A stretch of 64,000 nt of DNA from Lytechinus pictus (taxonomy: Eukaryota; Echinodermata; Echinoidea; Temnopleuroida; Toxopneustidae): positions 20,606,001-20,670,000 of the forward strand of contig NC_087253.1 of assembly GCF_037042905.1 (NCBI RefSeq), in the 5' to 3' direction. Positions 55,201 to 64,000 of this stretch are shown one piece after another. A program made the translations under genes and the position numbers. The notes beneath the pieces were generated by a model. It had not been told where the DNA came from and did not search any database. It saw nothing but the letters and a program-made list of their open reading frames with translations. How positions within the stretch are numbered: the stretch's first letter is position 1; every line of letters starts with the position of its first letter.

Positions 55201-57376
55201 AAAATTAAATGATATTTATCATTTTATATTGCATTTTGTTTTCATATATAAAAAATAAAATAAATATGGAGTCAATACGCATGCATACGGGGACATACTA
55301 ACTATTATATTAATCGAGTTATAGTCTGAGATTAACCAATCATACACTATAACTTTAATTACTCCATTATATAAACCGATTCTTTTTGGAATGTAGATGG
55401 CATAGAGAAAGCTTTCAAAATTCAGCTAGCCAACTCGAGGTGTTTTTCACCCAACAATAGTGTTCAAGATGCTGTTGTTTTTCTTCCATTTTTTCCCCTT
55501 TAGATTGAGAATGGGGATATCATTCGCAAACAACTGGAGAAGAAGATACGTGACCTTGAGAAAGACCTTGAACTACAGGAAGAGTACTACAAGAAGGTAA
55601 TCATCATAATACAAATAGTGTGACGTCATGATAAAAAACAAGACGTCATAACCCATCGATCTAATGGAATGTACAAAATACTCCATACTATCAGTTTCAA
55701 ATACGAGTTGCCTGTGGCACGAGACAGAATACTTTTGATTATACAAACGTGTGTACGAATATACATTATGATAAAAATGCGCTCAACAAGACTTTAATAA
55801 TATTTCATTAAAGTCATAGGATTTTTAAATGACACTGTGGTAAACAAAAGCATTATGAGTATTAACTACAGCGGGGCCATAATTTAATATCCTGATCCTT
55901 CTTTCGCTTTTCTTGAACAAAAATCGTAATATTAACAAGAGAAACATAAACAATAATGATATGAATTATAATGAATAACTACTTTTTCTTCATACTTCAT
56001 GTATCGAAAATCAATCATGTTCACAGACTTTAAAGAGATGGGTTTTTTTCAATCAAACTTGATTTCTTTTACAGCAACTCGAGAAAGCACAAGGTGCGTG
56101 GGACGAAACACTGCAAGGGGAATGGGAGAAGTACATTGATAACTTGAATGTCTCCCTCTTCGAGGACTTGCGGCAAGTTAGAGAGCAAGAGATGGCGCAA
56201 GTCACAGAGGTGAGTTACTTTTTTATCATTCAATTTCTTTCTTTCTTTTTTCATTTTTTCTTACTTAGTTTCCTTCTTACTTTCTTTCTTTGGTTTATTT
56301 TTATTTCTTTTTTTTATACATTAATTAATTAATTTATTTATTTGTTTATTTATTCTGTCTTTCTTTCTTTCTTTATTCCTTTCATTGTTTACTTATTCCT
56401 TTACTTCTGTCTTTCTTTCCTCCTTCCAATTATGATTGAAGTCATTTTCTTTCCCTCTATCCCTTTCTAACAATCTTCAAAATCATTCATTGTCTGATTG
56501 TAAGCCCTTGTTTCTTTATTATCTTACAATATCCGAGGGATCGCAAATAGTATATTTTCTTTGCAAAATATCTTTAAAGTATTCAGTGCATGTTAGCCTA
56601 ATTGTTGGTGCGAATCCTATATCGCTGTATTCTCTGTGGCCCTTTCCCTGACTGCAGTCAAAAGCTGGGGACTTGGAACGGTTTTTAAAGTAGGGGGGGG
56701 GGGGCTGACCATGCAAAACAAAATCACAATCAGATGGTCATGTTCACGTTTTGTACATGGTTTTGGAAAAATGTGAGGGGGGTTGAACCCCACCAAGCCC
56801 CCTGGTTTCCCGTCCCCGAGAAGTATTTGAAATTGAAAAAAAGTGAAATCTGGATAAAGTTAATCATTGCATCCACTGGCGGATCCAGGGGGGTGCAAAG
56901 CCGGCCCATGCCCCCTCTTTTGAGAAGCAAAATTAAAATTTGTAATGTAAAAAAATGCCATTAAAACAGAAGTCCCCCCCCCCCCACTTTTGAGAGTGAA
57001 GACCTTTTTTTCTCCTTCTTTTTTTTGCTTGTCAAATTTTTCCTCGAAAAATGTACCCCCCCCCCCCCTTTAAAAAATCCTGGATCCGCCCCTGATTGCA
57101 TCCACCATCTTTTGTCTTTTGAATTCAGGAAACGGAATTGACAAGACTGTTGACTCGTATTAAGGGATTCGGTGTAAGTGAATTCGCCTCCGAACTGAGG
57201 AAACTGAAGGCTGATATCAACATGAAGGACCAGGTGAGGAAATGAAAATAAAATTATAGGCATGGTTGACATAGCAAATATAGATAAAAGAAAAATTATT
57301 ATTTACAATGAAACGAAAGATATGATGGTGATGATGATGATGATGATGATGATGGTGATGGTGATGGTGATGATGA

Positions 57377-57410
<34 letters not shown>

Positions 57411-57418
57411 GGTGATGG

Positions 57419-57462
<44 letters not shown>

Positions 57463-60400
57463 GTGATGGTGATGATGATCATGATGATCATGATGGTAAT
57501 GATGATGATGGGCAAGAAGGAGGAGGATAATGTTGTGATGATGACAACAACGACGATAATTATATCATCATGATTTTACAACGAAAAAACACCTCAAAGT
57601 ACAATTCCCCGAACCTACACCAAACCCGAGTATTAGGCATATATCCCGATTCAATCATAATCGCGTTCACCTCTTCATCCTCCTCCTCCTCCTCATCATC
57701 ATCATCATCAACGTCCTAGCACTACATCATCATTATTGACCATGCCACCTACTTGTATATTGGTATATTAATTATTTTTGTTACCCAGAACGATACGCTC
57801 GTCGCTCGTATCCTCGACCTCGAGGCCCAACTACGGAAGGAGCGCGAAGCCCACATGGAAGCACTGAGCACCCGTGATCGTGAGATCGAGGAGGTGAAAG
57901 AAATGGTGGCCGTGCGCGTCCGGGAGTACAACGACCTCCTGAGGATCAAACTCAGCTTGGACAAGGAGATCGCGACATACCGTGCCCTGCTCGACGGCGG
58001 GGTAGCAAGGTAAACTAGGATCACAATAGCTGCTGACGTCACACCTGTATAATTTTTGTTTATAAATTTCAGGAAAAAAAACATAACGATGGATTAAAAT
58101 AGGGGAAGTAATATTTACTATCAGTTCTGACAGGAAATATATTTGACTTCCTATCTGACGTGAAAGGATATGTCGACCAACTCATTTTAGGAAATAAATA
58201 AACAACTGTATGGGAAATCCTCGTGACGAGATTTCATTCGTTACCTGAAACGGTAAAATACCCCCTTATTCGTCCGCCGTCAAATAGTTCCAAAACAAAG
58301 TGGTATTTGTTCCTCATTTGGACAGAAGAAGTTAATTTATTGCCTTTACATGAATTAGTGCGAGATAGCGAATCATTATGCATACGCTTTCATCAATCAC
58401 CTATAATTGGCGTGTGAAACCTATAGTGTTAAGATTGCATTATGAAATATAGTGCACCTTACTCGTCATCAAACTCTTGAAACGGCCCCTGAAATTTATC
58501 CTTCCCACTCAGAGTCCCACTGAGAGGGACTCAAAGTACCCCAGACAAGTTTCTTCCCCTATCCGAAATTATGCATCAAACCCTTTTACGTATCCAAGGT
58601 TGAAAAGTATACTAATTTTCCTGATTTTCCGCAATTTCGATACCCTTTACTGTGCGCGAGTACATCGCACGAGATTTAGATTTTTAAAAGTATAATACTG
58701 TTTATAATAATGCAATCATGTGTTTTGTTTTAATCCACCCCCCCCCCCCCCCCATGAAGGTTACGGAAGAGAACTGCATTGAGTGATTCTATTCAAGAAA
58801 GCTCGCCCCCTCGGAATCAACCCTCGACCAAGCGGCGTCGTGTGAACGATGAAGTCCAGGTCACGAGGTCATCGACCACCAGCGGACTGGTGTCCATTGT
58901 CGAGACCGACAGCGATGGTAATTTCATCAAACTGCTCAACCAGACTGATTCGGTGAGTAACCTGTTTAGCATCATAAATTCTATAGATTATAACACCATG
59001 AACCTACAGAGATTACAGAAATATTATATTCTTTAAAAAAATCATTGAACAAAACACATTTGGAGTTGAAAGTTTATACAACAACCTCTTAATTTGAGCA
59101 CTAGTGCTATTCACGCACAATAATGGAAAGAAGTGATTCTTCATCGCGATGCAAAAAAATGGCAAGAACCATTTCGATCATGATCATGATCATTTTTGTT
59201 GTTGTTGTTGTTGTAATTGTTGTCGTTGTTGTTGTTTCCATGTCGGGTCGATGTAAATTTCCCACCTGCCCACATTTTACATGTAAAATTCAACGATCTT
59301 CCATCATTAAGTACAAGTATGACATGCTTTTGAAATGTCAGATTCGTTGATAAGTCAGGTATTCATGTTAAACTCATATTCATGCAACATTAAAAATAAA
59401 AATAACGTTTGAGTATATAGTCCATTCTAGAACTGTCCTTAGCAAACGACCGATACACTAAAGCTAGTTAAACCTAGGTTAACTTATAACACAGTTTTAT
59501 AGAGTGCCATACAGTTTTAACAGTTTAATTCAACAAGAAAAAAACTTATCCTAATTTTGCGTCTCATAAAGTTGTCAAAAAGAGTTTGCCATGAAAGAAA
59601 AACAATAGGAAGATACGGAAATATAATGAATAAAATTAATTGGTACATTGTCTTTGCCGCGTATATGGGAAAACTATTGTGAAACCAAGCATTCCATGAA
59701 AATTTAGTCTCAGACAGGGGGTGGTTACAGGGGTTCAAGCCCCCCCCCCCCCCATAAAAAAATTGTGAAGACCTTTTTTTTTGGGGGGGGTAAGAAACGA
59801 CCAAAAGTTGTTGGTGAAGATCTTTCTTTTTTTTTTTCTTTTTTTTTTTGGGGGGGGGGGGGTTGTCAACATTTCATTCAGCTTCACCCCCCCCCCCCCC
59901 GTTTAGAAAATCATGCGTTCGCTACTGGTCACAGATTCTTGTTGAACTAGGGTAAGACTTCGGTTTGATTATTAAAATATTATCCATGCATACTAGTCCA
60001 TAATCTCAAAATGGCCTCACACTTATCTTGCTCCCCGGGTTTACTTCTATTATCCACACAGAACCAGTCCATTGGCGGCTGGGAACTCCAGCGAATCGTC
60101 GACGGGGCGCTTGTCTCGACCTACACCTTCAACAACAGATTCTCACTGAATCCTGAACACGAGGTCACGGTCTGGGCCTCAGGAAGTGAGAACAAGGTTC
60201 AAAACCCTCCTACAGACATCGTTTCTTCGGACACACAGAACTGGGGGAAAGGGTTGAGCACCGAAACCATCTTGCTCCGCCCAGATGGAGAGGTAATATA
60301 TTCAATTTTTAAATAAGTTCCTACCACCCTCCCTCTCTACCAACTCTCCCTCCAATGCACTCTCTCCCCCCTTTCACTCTCTCTCCCCCCTCTCTCTCTC

Positions 60401-62286
60401 TCTCTCGATCAATCGATCGATCGACACCCCCCCCCCCCCATGAAATACCCTTGCGCCCTTGTGACGTATTTAGTTGCAGTTCATGACCCACATTTCATTT
60501 GTCTGATCGACTCTCTAAATATGACCGGCTTTATATAAAATCAAAGTTTGACAATCATCAGATATTTATGTCAACTTTGAATGGATACCATCCCATTGCG
60601 GTATTCACGGGAACGAAGTGGCAGACCAATTAGCAAAAAAAGGAGCATCAAAAGAAGAAGTTGAATTACACATTCCATATATCAAAGAGGAATGGAAAAA
60701 CCACATGTCTTTGATTTATAAAGAAATCTGGCAGGCTCAATGGGCATCCTCATCTAAAGGAAGACATTTATTTAGCATCCAACCCAACGTGGCAGAAACA
60801 ATTAGTTATCAAGGTCTCATTCGATTTGAAGAGACTATGATTCACCGGCTAAGACTTGGAAAATGTAAATTGAATTATTATCAGTATAAATGTAATCAAC
60901 ATGAAAATGGTCTATGTTCACATTGTCAGGTTCCTGAGACAATAGAACATTTTTTACTACATTGTAATAAATATGAAAGAGAAAGAAGAACTATGCAAAG
61001 AAGCCTGAAATTAAATACGGCAATATCAGACCTAGCAACATTATTGGGAAGAAATGCAGATTATAATGTAATCCTGAATTATGTGAAAAAAACAAAGAGA
61101 TTCGAATAAGAATATTCCACTGATCTCTCTCCATCTCTCCCTCTCGCTTCCTTTTGTTCTGAGGATTATATTTAGTGATGTTAATTCTTATAGACTACTA
61201 AAATTGTGTTTCGACATAGCTTCTTATAAAATTTTGCATACTATGAAGTACAAAAATGCACAATTTAATGGTGGAGGTAACTAATCTTAATTATATTGCA
61301 CCTCGCTATATGACAGGTCAGACTAGTCTAACGCCGGCCGAGGACATTGAAGCGGGAATTAAGCAACATGGAAACGACCTGGCGCAGATAATCTACCAGA
61401 TTGAAGAGCGCCAACTAAACTCCAACACCAACCAACCCTTCCCCACAAGGAGCCCACAGCAATGCATGCCAATATACAAAGACCATGTGAATTGACGTCA
61501 TCGCGCCGCCATCTTAGAGGGCGAAGCATGCGTTGTTGATCTGCAGCTGGCGCATCTCTGACATTTCCGTTTACGCGATATCCTCTGATGGAGGGCGCTA
61601 TGAGATTACACGTCATAATATGCATATAATGTCTTTCCTTCCAGTAAGCTCGATATTTCTCTTTTTTCTGTATTCCTCTAGGTAATGGCCAAGTGTGATG
61701 AACTGAGAGAGCACGTTAATAATGAATTTGTGGAGGTAAGCATCCAGGCTTTTCTTCTTCTTTTCACTCTTCACCCTCACAACTGTCTGGCTTCTAATAC
61801 TTGCACACAATATTACACACACTGTCACAAGTACTCCCATCCTGGGCAGTTTTTCGGGTGACACAAATTCAAGATTCAAGTTTATATAACATATTCTGTA
61901 ATGCAACATAACTACCGAAATTTTCAGGCAGTTTTTTCCTTCTAATTAATGTCATTTTTATCCTTTTACTTTTGAAGATTGTGGTGTTAAACACTCTATT
62001 TCAATCATTCATTTTCCCCATGGCTGCTTATTTTGTATATTAAAACATTTATCATGCATTTGATATTATTTCTCTAACAAATTTTCCTCTCTATTTTTTT
62101 TCTCTCTCTCTTGTTCTTTCTTTAACTCTTCATTCATTCTTCTTTTTCTTAATAATTTTCTATTAAATTTTCTTTTTTGTTTGTTTATTTTTGTTTTTAC
62201 TCTCCCCTTATTCCTGATCCCCTTTCCCATCAATAAACCCATTACAGTCAAGTGCAAGGGAATTCCGACCATGCGTCGTCATGTAA
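51775..62286 (+). CDS. Nuclear lamin, ten coding exons, 583 aa
   Basis: Exons are 51775-52286, 53118-53286, 55504-55596, 56075-56209, 57129-57233, 57789-58009, 58760-58952, 60062-60292, 61682-61735 and 62248-62286, joined in one open frame with GT-AG introns. The domains in order are a Ser/Thr/Arg-rich head (1 to about 85), coiled-coil rod (about 86-413), KRRR nuclear localisation signal (436-439), lamin-tail domain (about 453-555) and the C-terminal CaaX box CVVM. Lamins polymerise beneath the inner nuclear membrane; the CaaX cysteine is farnesylated. The long coil 1B plus NLS plus CaaX separate it from cytoplasmic intermediate filaments. The start is the first ATG after CACC in the frame; a second ATG follows at once. 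I give no symbol because orthology to one vertebrate lamin type is not expected in invertebrates. Confidence 0.95.
52376..52397. repeat. (AT)n microsatellite
   Basis: A short AT run in lamin intron 1. Confidence 0.85.
52689..52785 (-). mobile_element. SINE body fragment
   Basis: It shares the body words ACCTGATTGCTAAGAAAGCA and AGAGGACCGACGGCTTAAGG with the SINE at 24517-24705. The tRNA-like head is missing. Confidence 0.65.
52780..53075. mobile_element. CACACTGTG-word element, copy 2
   Basis: The words CACACTGT, ACAGTGTGAA and TGTGTTCACATT recur in both orientations over about 290 bp. It is related to 15480-15640 and ends about 40 bp before the lamin exon 2 acceptor. Confidence 0.6.
53287..55503 (+). 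other. Lamin intron 2
   Basis: No gene or clear element was seen, apart from homopolymers at 53410, 53852 and 54822. Short open frames here are unsupported. Confidence 0.5.
56210..56430. repeat. T-rich TTTC/TTTA degenerate microsatellite
   Basis: Pyrimidine-rich CTTT and TTTA units fill the start of lamin intron 4. Confidence 0.8.
56874..57094. mobile_element. hAT-like MITE with a perfect 8-bp target duplication
   Basis: The termini are CACTGGCGGATCCAGG and CCTGGATCCGCCCCTG. ATTGCATC lies on both sides (56866-56873 and 57095-57102). The interior has long C and G runs and no open frame. It lies in lamin intron 4, its right copy of the duplication 26 bp from the exon 5 acceptor. Confidence 0.9.
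57324..57515. repeat. (GAT)n/(GGT)n trinucleotide array
   Basis: About 190 bp of GAT units are interrupted by GGT in lamin intron 5. Poly-Met and poly-Ile frames are artefacts. Confidence 0.97.
57789..58009 (+). CDS. Lamin exon 6: end of the rod (221 nt)
   Basis: It encodes residues 339-411 and part of 412, finishing coil 2 with EYNDLLRIKLSLDKEIATYR. The usual rod end YRKLLEGEEERL is here YRALLDGGVARL. An exon of exactly 221 nt ending at this place is, from memory, shared by many intermediate-filament genes. Confidence 0.95.
58085..58420. repeat. Dispersed repeat of about 400 bp, copy 3
   Basis: A diverged copy (TATCTGACGTGAAAGGATA, TCCGCCGTCAAATAGTTCC) of the repeat at 45285 and 48035. Confidence 0.55.
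58760..58952 (+). CDS. Lamin exon 7: nuclear localisation signal and tail-domain start
   Basis: The acceptor follows a C homopolymer and AAG. The first codon is split (AG from exon 6, G here). It carries PSTKRRRVNDE, the lamin NLS site, and GLVSIVETDSDGNFIKLLNQ, the first strands of the lamin-tail Ig fold. Confidence 0.93.
59715..59927. mobile_element. hAT-like MITE
   Basis: It starts CAGGGGGTGG and ends TTCGCTACTG. The flanking octamers GTCTCAGA and GTCACAGA match at 7 of 8 positions. C and G homopolymers lie inside. It is in lamin intron 7. Confidence 0.65.
60062..60292 (+). CDS. Lamin exon 8: core of the lamin-tail domain
   Basis: Residues 477-553 read IGGWELQRIVDG, VTVWASGS, NPPTDIV and NWGKG, the hallmark blocks of the lamin-tail domain. 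It is phase 0 at both ends. Confidence 0.95.
60360..60440. repeat. (CT)n and GATC/C-run low-complexity tract
   Basis: CTCTCT and TCGATCGA units are followed by a C homopolymer, just before the LINE fragment. Confidence 0.85.
60552..61109 (+). pseudogene. 5'-truncated LINE fragment: RNase H end and C-terminal zinc motif
   Basis: The open frame reads EWIPSHCGIHGNEVADQLAK, the last RNase H block (HGNE.AD), and then a tail with CSHCQVPETIEHFLLHCNKY, a CCHC-type zinc motif. It ends at a clean TAA at 61107-61109. The earlier RNase H motifs, reverse transcriptase and endonuclease are absent, as expected of a 5'-truncated insertion. It is a different element class from the L1/Tx1-like one at 25-30 kb, which lacks RNase H. 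It lies in lamin intron 8, in the same orientation as the gene. Confidence 0.82.
61478..61620 (+). repeat. Left arm of an inverted repeat pair bracketing lamin exons 9-10
   Basis: The stretch AAAGACC, TTGACGTCATCG, ATCTGCAGCTGGCGCAT and GAGGGCGCTATGAGATTA is the complement of 62362-62522. The pair is likely two copies of one small element. Confidence 0.8.
62248..62286 (+). CDS. Lamin exon 10: CaaX exon
   Basis: Twelve codons, SSAREFRPCVVM, are followed by TAA. CVVM is a farnesyl-type CaaX box. The preceding 18-codon exon (61682-61735) starts VMAKCDELRE. The tail after the Ig fold is thus only about 30 residues, far shorter than in vertebrate lamins. Confidence 0.92.
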   Translation, partial: SSAREFRPCVVM

Positions 62287-63828
62287 ACATTATCTCGGTC
62301 ACCATGGTAGCGAGCAGAAGTTTAAGGCCTTCATCACTCTACTGAAATTTACCTTATACATGTGACGTCATAATCTCATTGCGCCCTCCCTCAGAGGATA
62401 TAGGAATACGCGTAGACAGAGTTGTCAGATATGCGTCAGCTGCAGATCATCATCTCATGCAAGGCTATGGCTTCATCCTCTAAAATGGTGGCATGATAAC
62501 GTCAATGCATAAGGTCTTTACTGAAATGATATTTCATACATTTCGTGAATATTCATATTTGTGTTGTTTTGTTTGTTTCGTTTTAAAGGTGTATTTAGTA
62601 CGTAACTATTTGAAATTTAGATTTTAGAGAAAAGTAGCAAATGAACGTTGTATTCACTGTTTGCGTATGTATTGTATTTTAGTTCTGGGAAAAAACAATA
62701 TGCGTTTTAACATGTTGTGAGAATTCAATCATTGCAATTATCAGTAGTATTGTGACATTATGGTAGCTCGAAAATATTTGATCAGAGACGATTTATTGGT
62801 ATAGAAAACATGTCAGTTACATTCCAATCTGATAATAAATCCGTTTTAAACGTGCCAGAGAACAGTATTGTGCCACAGCACACCCGCCGAACAATTGCGA
62901 AATAAACAATTCCATTTCAAACTCATATTTCTTCATGAAAGCGAAATGACTAGAAATGCAATTAGTCTTATTGTGCAGGTATTACGTTTGCGTCATTCCC
63001 TCTTAGCCAATTTTTCTCGAGATAAAAGTGTTGTAATAGGGTTTTGGGTTCAGAATTGTGTGATAGTTATTTCATCGTATAGTCTGGATTTCTCTCCCCC
63101 TTTCTTTCGAGGCCTCCATCAATTTCAAGCTTTACGCAAAGGATGGCGGTCTCCCACATTTCAATTTTCGATATTTTATGTTGTTGTTTTTTGGTTTATA
63201 TACATGTTTTTAAAAATAAGACAATTTTCCATGTATAATCTATATTTGACTTAGAAAATACTACGTTGATCCTCATGTTATCCTTTTGTTTATGATATTT
63301 ATTCTTATGGAGTGCTTAAACATGAAACATACTTGTATATGCTTTGTTTTTTTATTGAAAATTATGATTAATGTCAATATAGTTATAAGGTAAATTTTGA
63401 CGATCGGTTTAAGTTTTGTATAATGTGTGGATTTTCAGTACGAGCAATAAATTTTCGCAGTAACATTTAAAGCTATACTTGGGAATTCGATTTTGTGAAA
63501 GCCTCAATGTATCTTCATGTGGCGAATGTCCCCTATCGGCGGATATAAATGTAACGAATATACAATTTGGCATTGTAATGTTTCAAATTAACCCTATTTT
63601 AGGTCTGATTCGGTAACATTTGATAATTTGAGAATCAGTAATTGTGTTATTATTATATAATAATATATTATTATTTTATTGAATAAAACTTCATTGGTGT
63701 CGGAGTAGATTTAACAGTTTTGTATTTTAAAATTTCCGTCGTGTCCTGTTTGATAATAAATGCGTGAAACCAGCATTGACCTTCATATTCTTCTAATTTG
63801 TTAAACATTGTGATCATTGTACCATACG
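62287..63828 (+). other. Lamin 3' UTR and downstream flank
   Basis: Candidate poly(A) signals AATAAA lie at 63446-63451 and 63682-63687, so the 3' UTR could be up to about 1.4 kb. No other gene was seen. The 128-codon open frame at 62868-63254 has no recognisable features. Confidence 0.5.
62362..62522 (-). repeat. Right arm of the inverted repeat pair, in the lamin 3' UTR
   Basis: It starts 75 bp after the lamin stop with GTGACGTCATAATCTCATTG and runs to AAGGTCTTTACT, in inverse orientation to 61478-61620. Confidence 0.8.
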
Positions 63829-64000
63829 CACATGCATGAATTGAATTGAATTGAATTAAACTAAATTAAATTAAATTAGATTAAATTAAATTGAATTGAA
63901 TTGAATTGAATTGGATTGAATTGAATTGGATTAAATTGAATTAAATTGAATTAAATTGAATTGAATTGGATTTAATTGGATTTAATTTTATTTTATTTAA
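63829..64000. repeat. (AATTG)n/(AATTA)n pentanucleotide array
   Basis: Near-regular AATTG and AATTA units continue to the end of the window. Confidence 0.95.

Noticed and set aside
57262-57573. Poly-Met frame
   Set aside because: Artefact of the GAT array.
62868-63254. 128-codon open frame downstream of the lamin
   Set aside because: AT-rich 3' UTR or flank with no motif or splice context.
1-64000. CRISPR array, operon, prophage or bacterial defence system
   Set aside because: The window is clearly eukaryotic; the tandem arrays seen are microsatellites or transposon parts.

Overview
This is eukaryotic genomic DNA from a marine invertebrate, most likely an echinoderm (sea-urchin-like). The reasons are short exons in long AT-rich introns with GT-AG borders, tRNA-derived SINEs with the GCGCTATATAAATG-type ending I associate with sea urchins, a nuclear lamin with one compact tail, and very dense MITE/foldback repeats. 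No bacterial operons, CRISPR arrays or viruses were seen. The taxon is inference; the gene structures were read directly.

Region 1 (about 0.28-17.6 kb) is tetraspanin gene A on the plus strand: a non-coding 5' exon ending near 551, then eight coding exons from 4126 to 13192 (279 aa). All introns are phase 0. Region 2 (about 18.26-48.0 kb) is a tandem duplicate of the whole locus, tetraspanin gene B (5' exon ending 18505, recognised coding exons 21828-42972, 257 aa). Homology runs from the 5' exon through the introns and 3' flank, so this is a segmental duplication, not a retrocopy. Copy B has grown from about 17.3 to about 29.8 kb by transposon insertion. It has no recognisable exon 4, has lost several juxtamembrane cysteines, and lost its original stop codon, so its C-terminus runs into what was 3' UTR.

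Inside B intron 3 sits a 5.1 kb L1/Tx1-like non-LTR retrotransposon on the minus strand, with a 13-bp target-site duplication, a poly(A) tail, an intact ORF1 and an ORF2 broken by about four frameshifts. B also carries foldback elements made of inverted arrays of short words, a 2.15 kb long inverted repeat, SINEs and MITEs.

Region 3 (51.8-62.3 kb) is a nuclear lamin gene on the plus strand: ten coding exons, 583 aa, with a Ser/Thr-rich head, coiled-coil rod, KRRR nuclear localisation signal, lamin-tail domain and a C-terminal CVVM CaaX box. Its introns carry a sense-oriented RNase H LINE fragment, hAT-like MITEs and an inverted repeat pair bracketing the last two exons.

The tetraspanins are four-pass membrane organisers and the lamin is a nuclear-envelope filament; nothing suggests a shared pathway. 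The most unusual material is the asymmetric decay and remodelling of tetraspanin B, the several repeat families built from short words around an inverted axis, and a well-folded tRNA-like sequence with a UCA anticodon.
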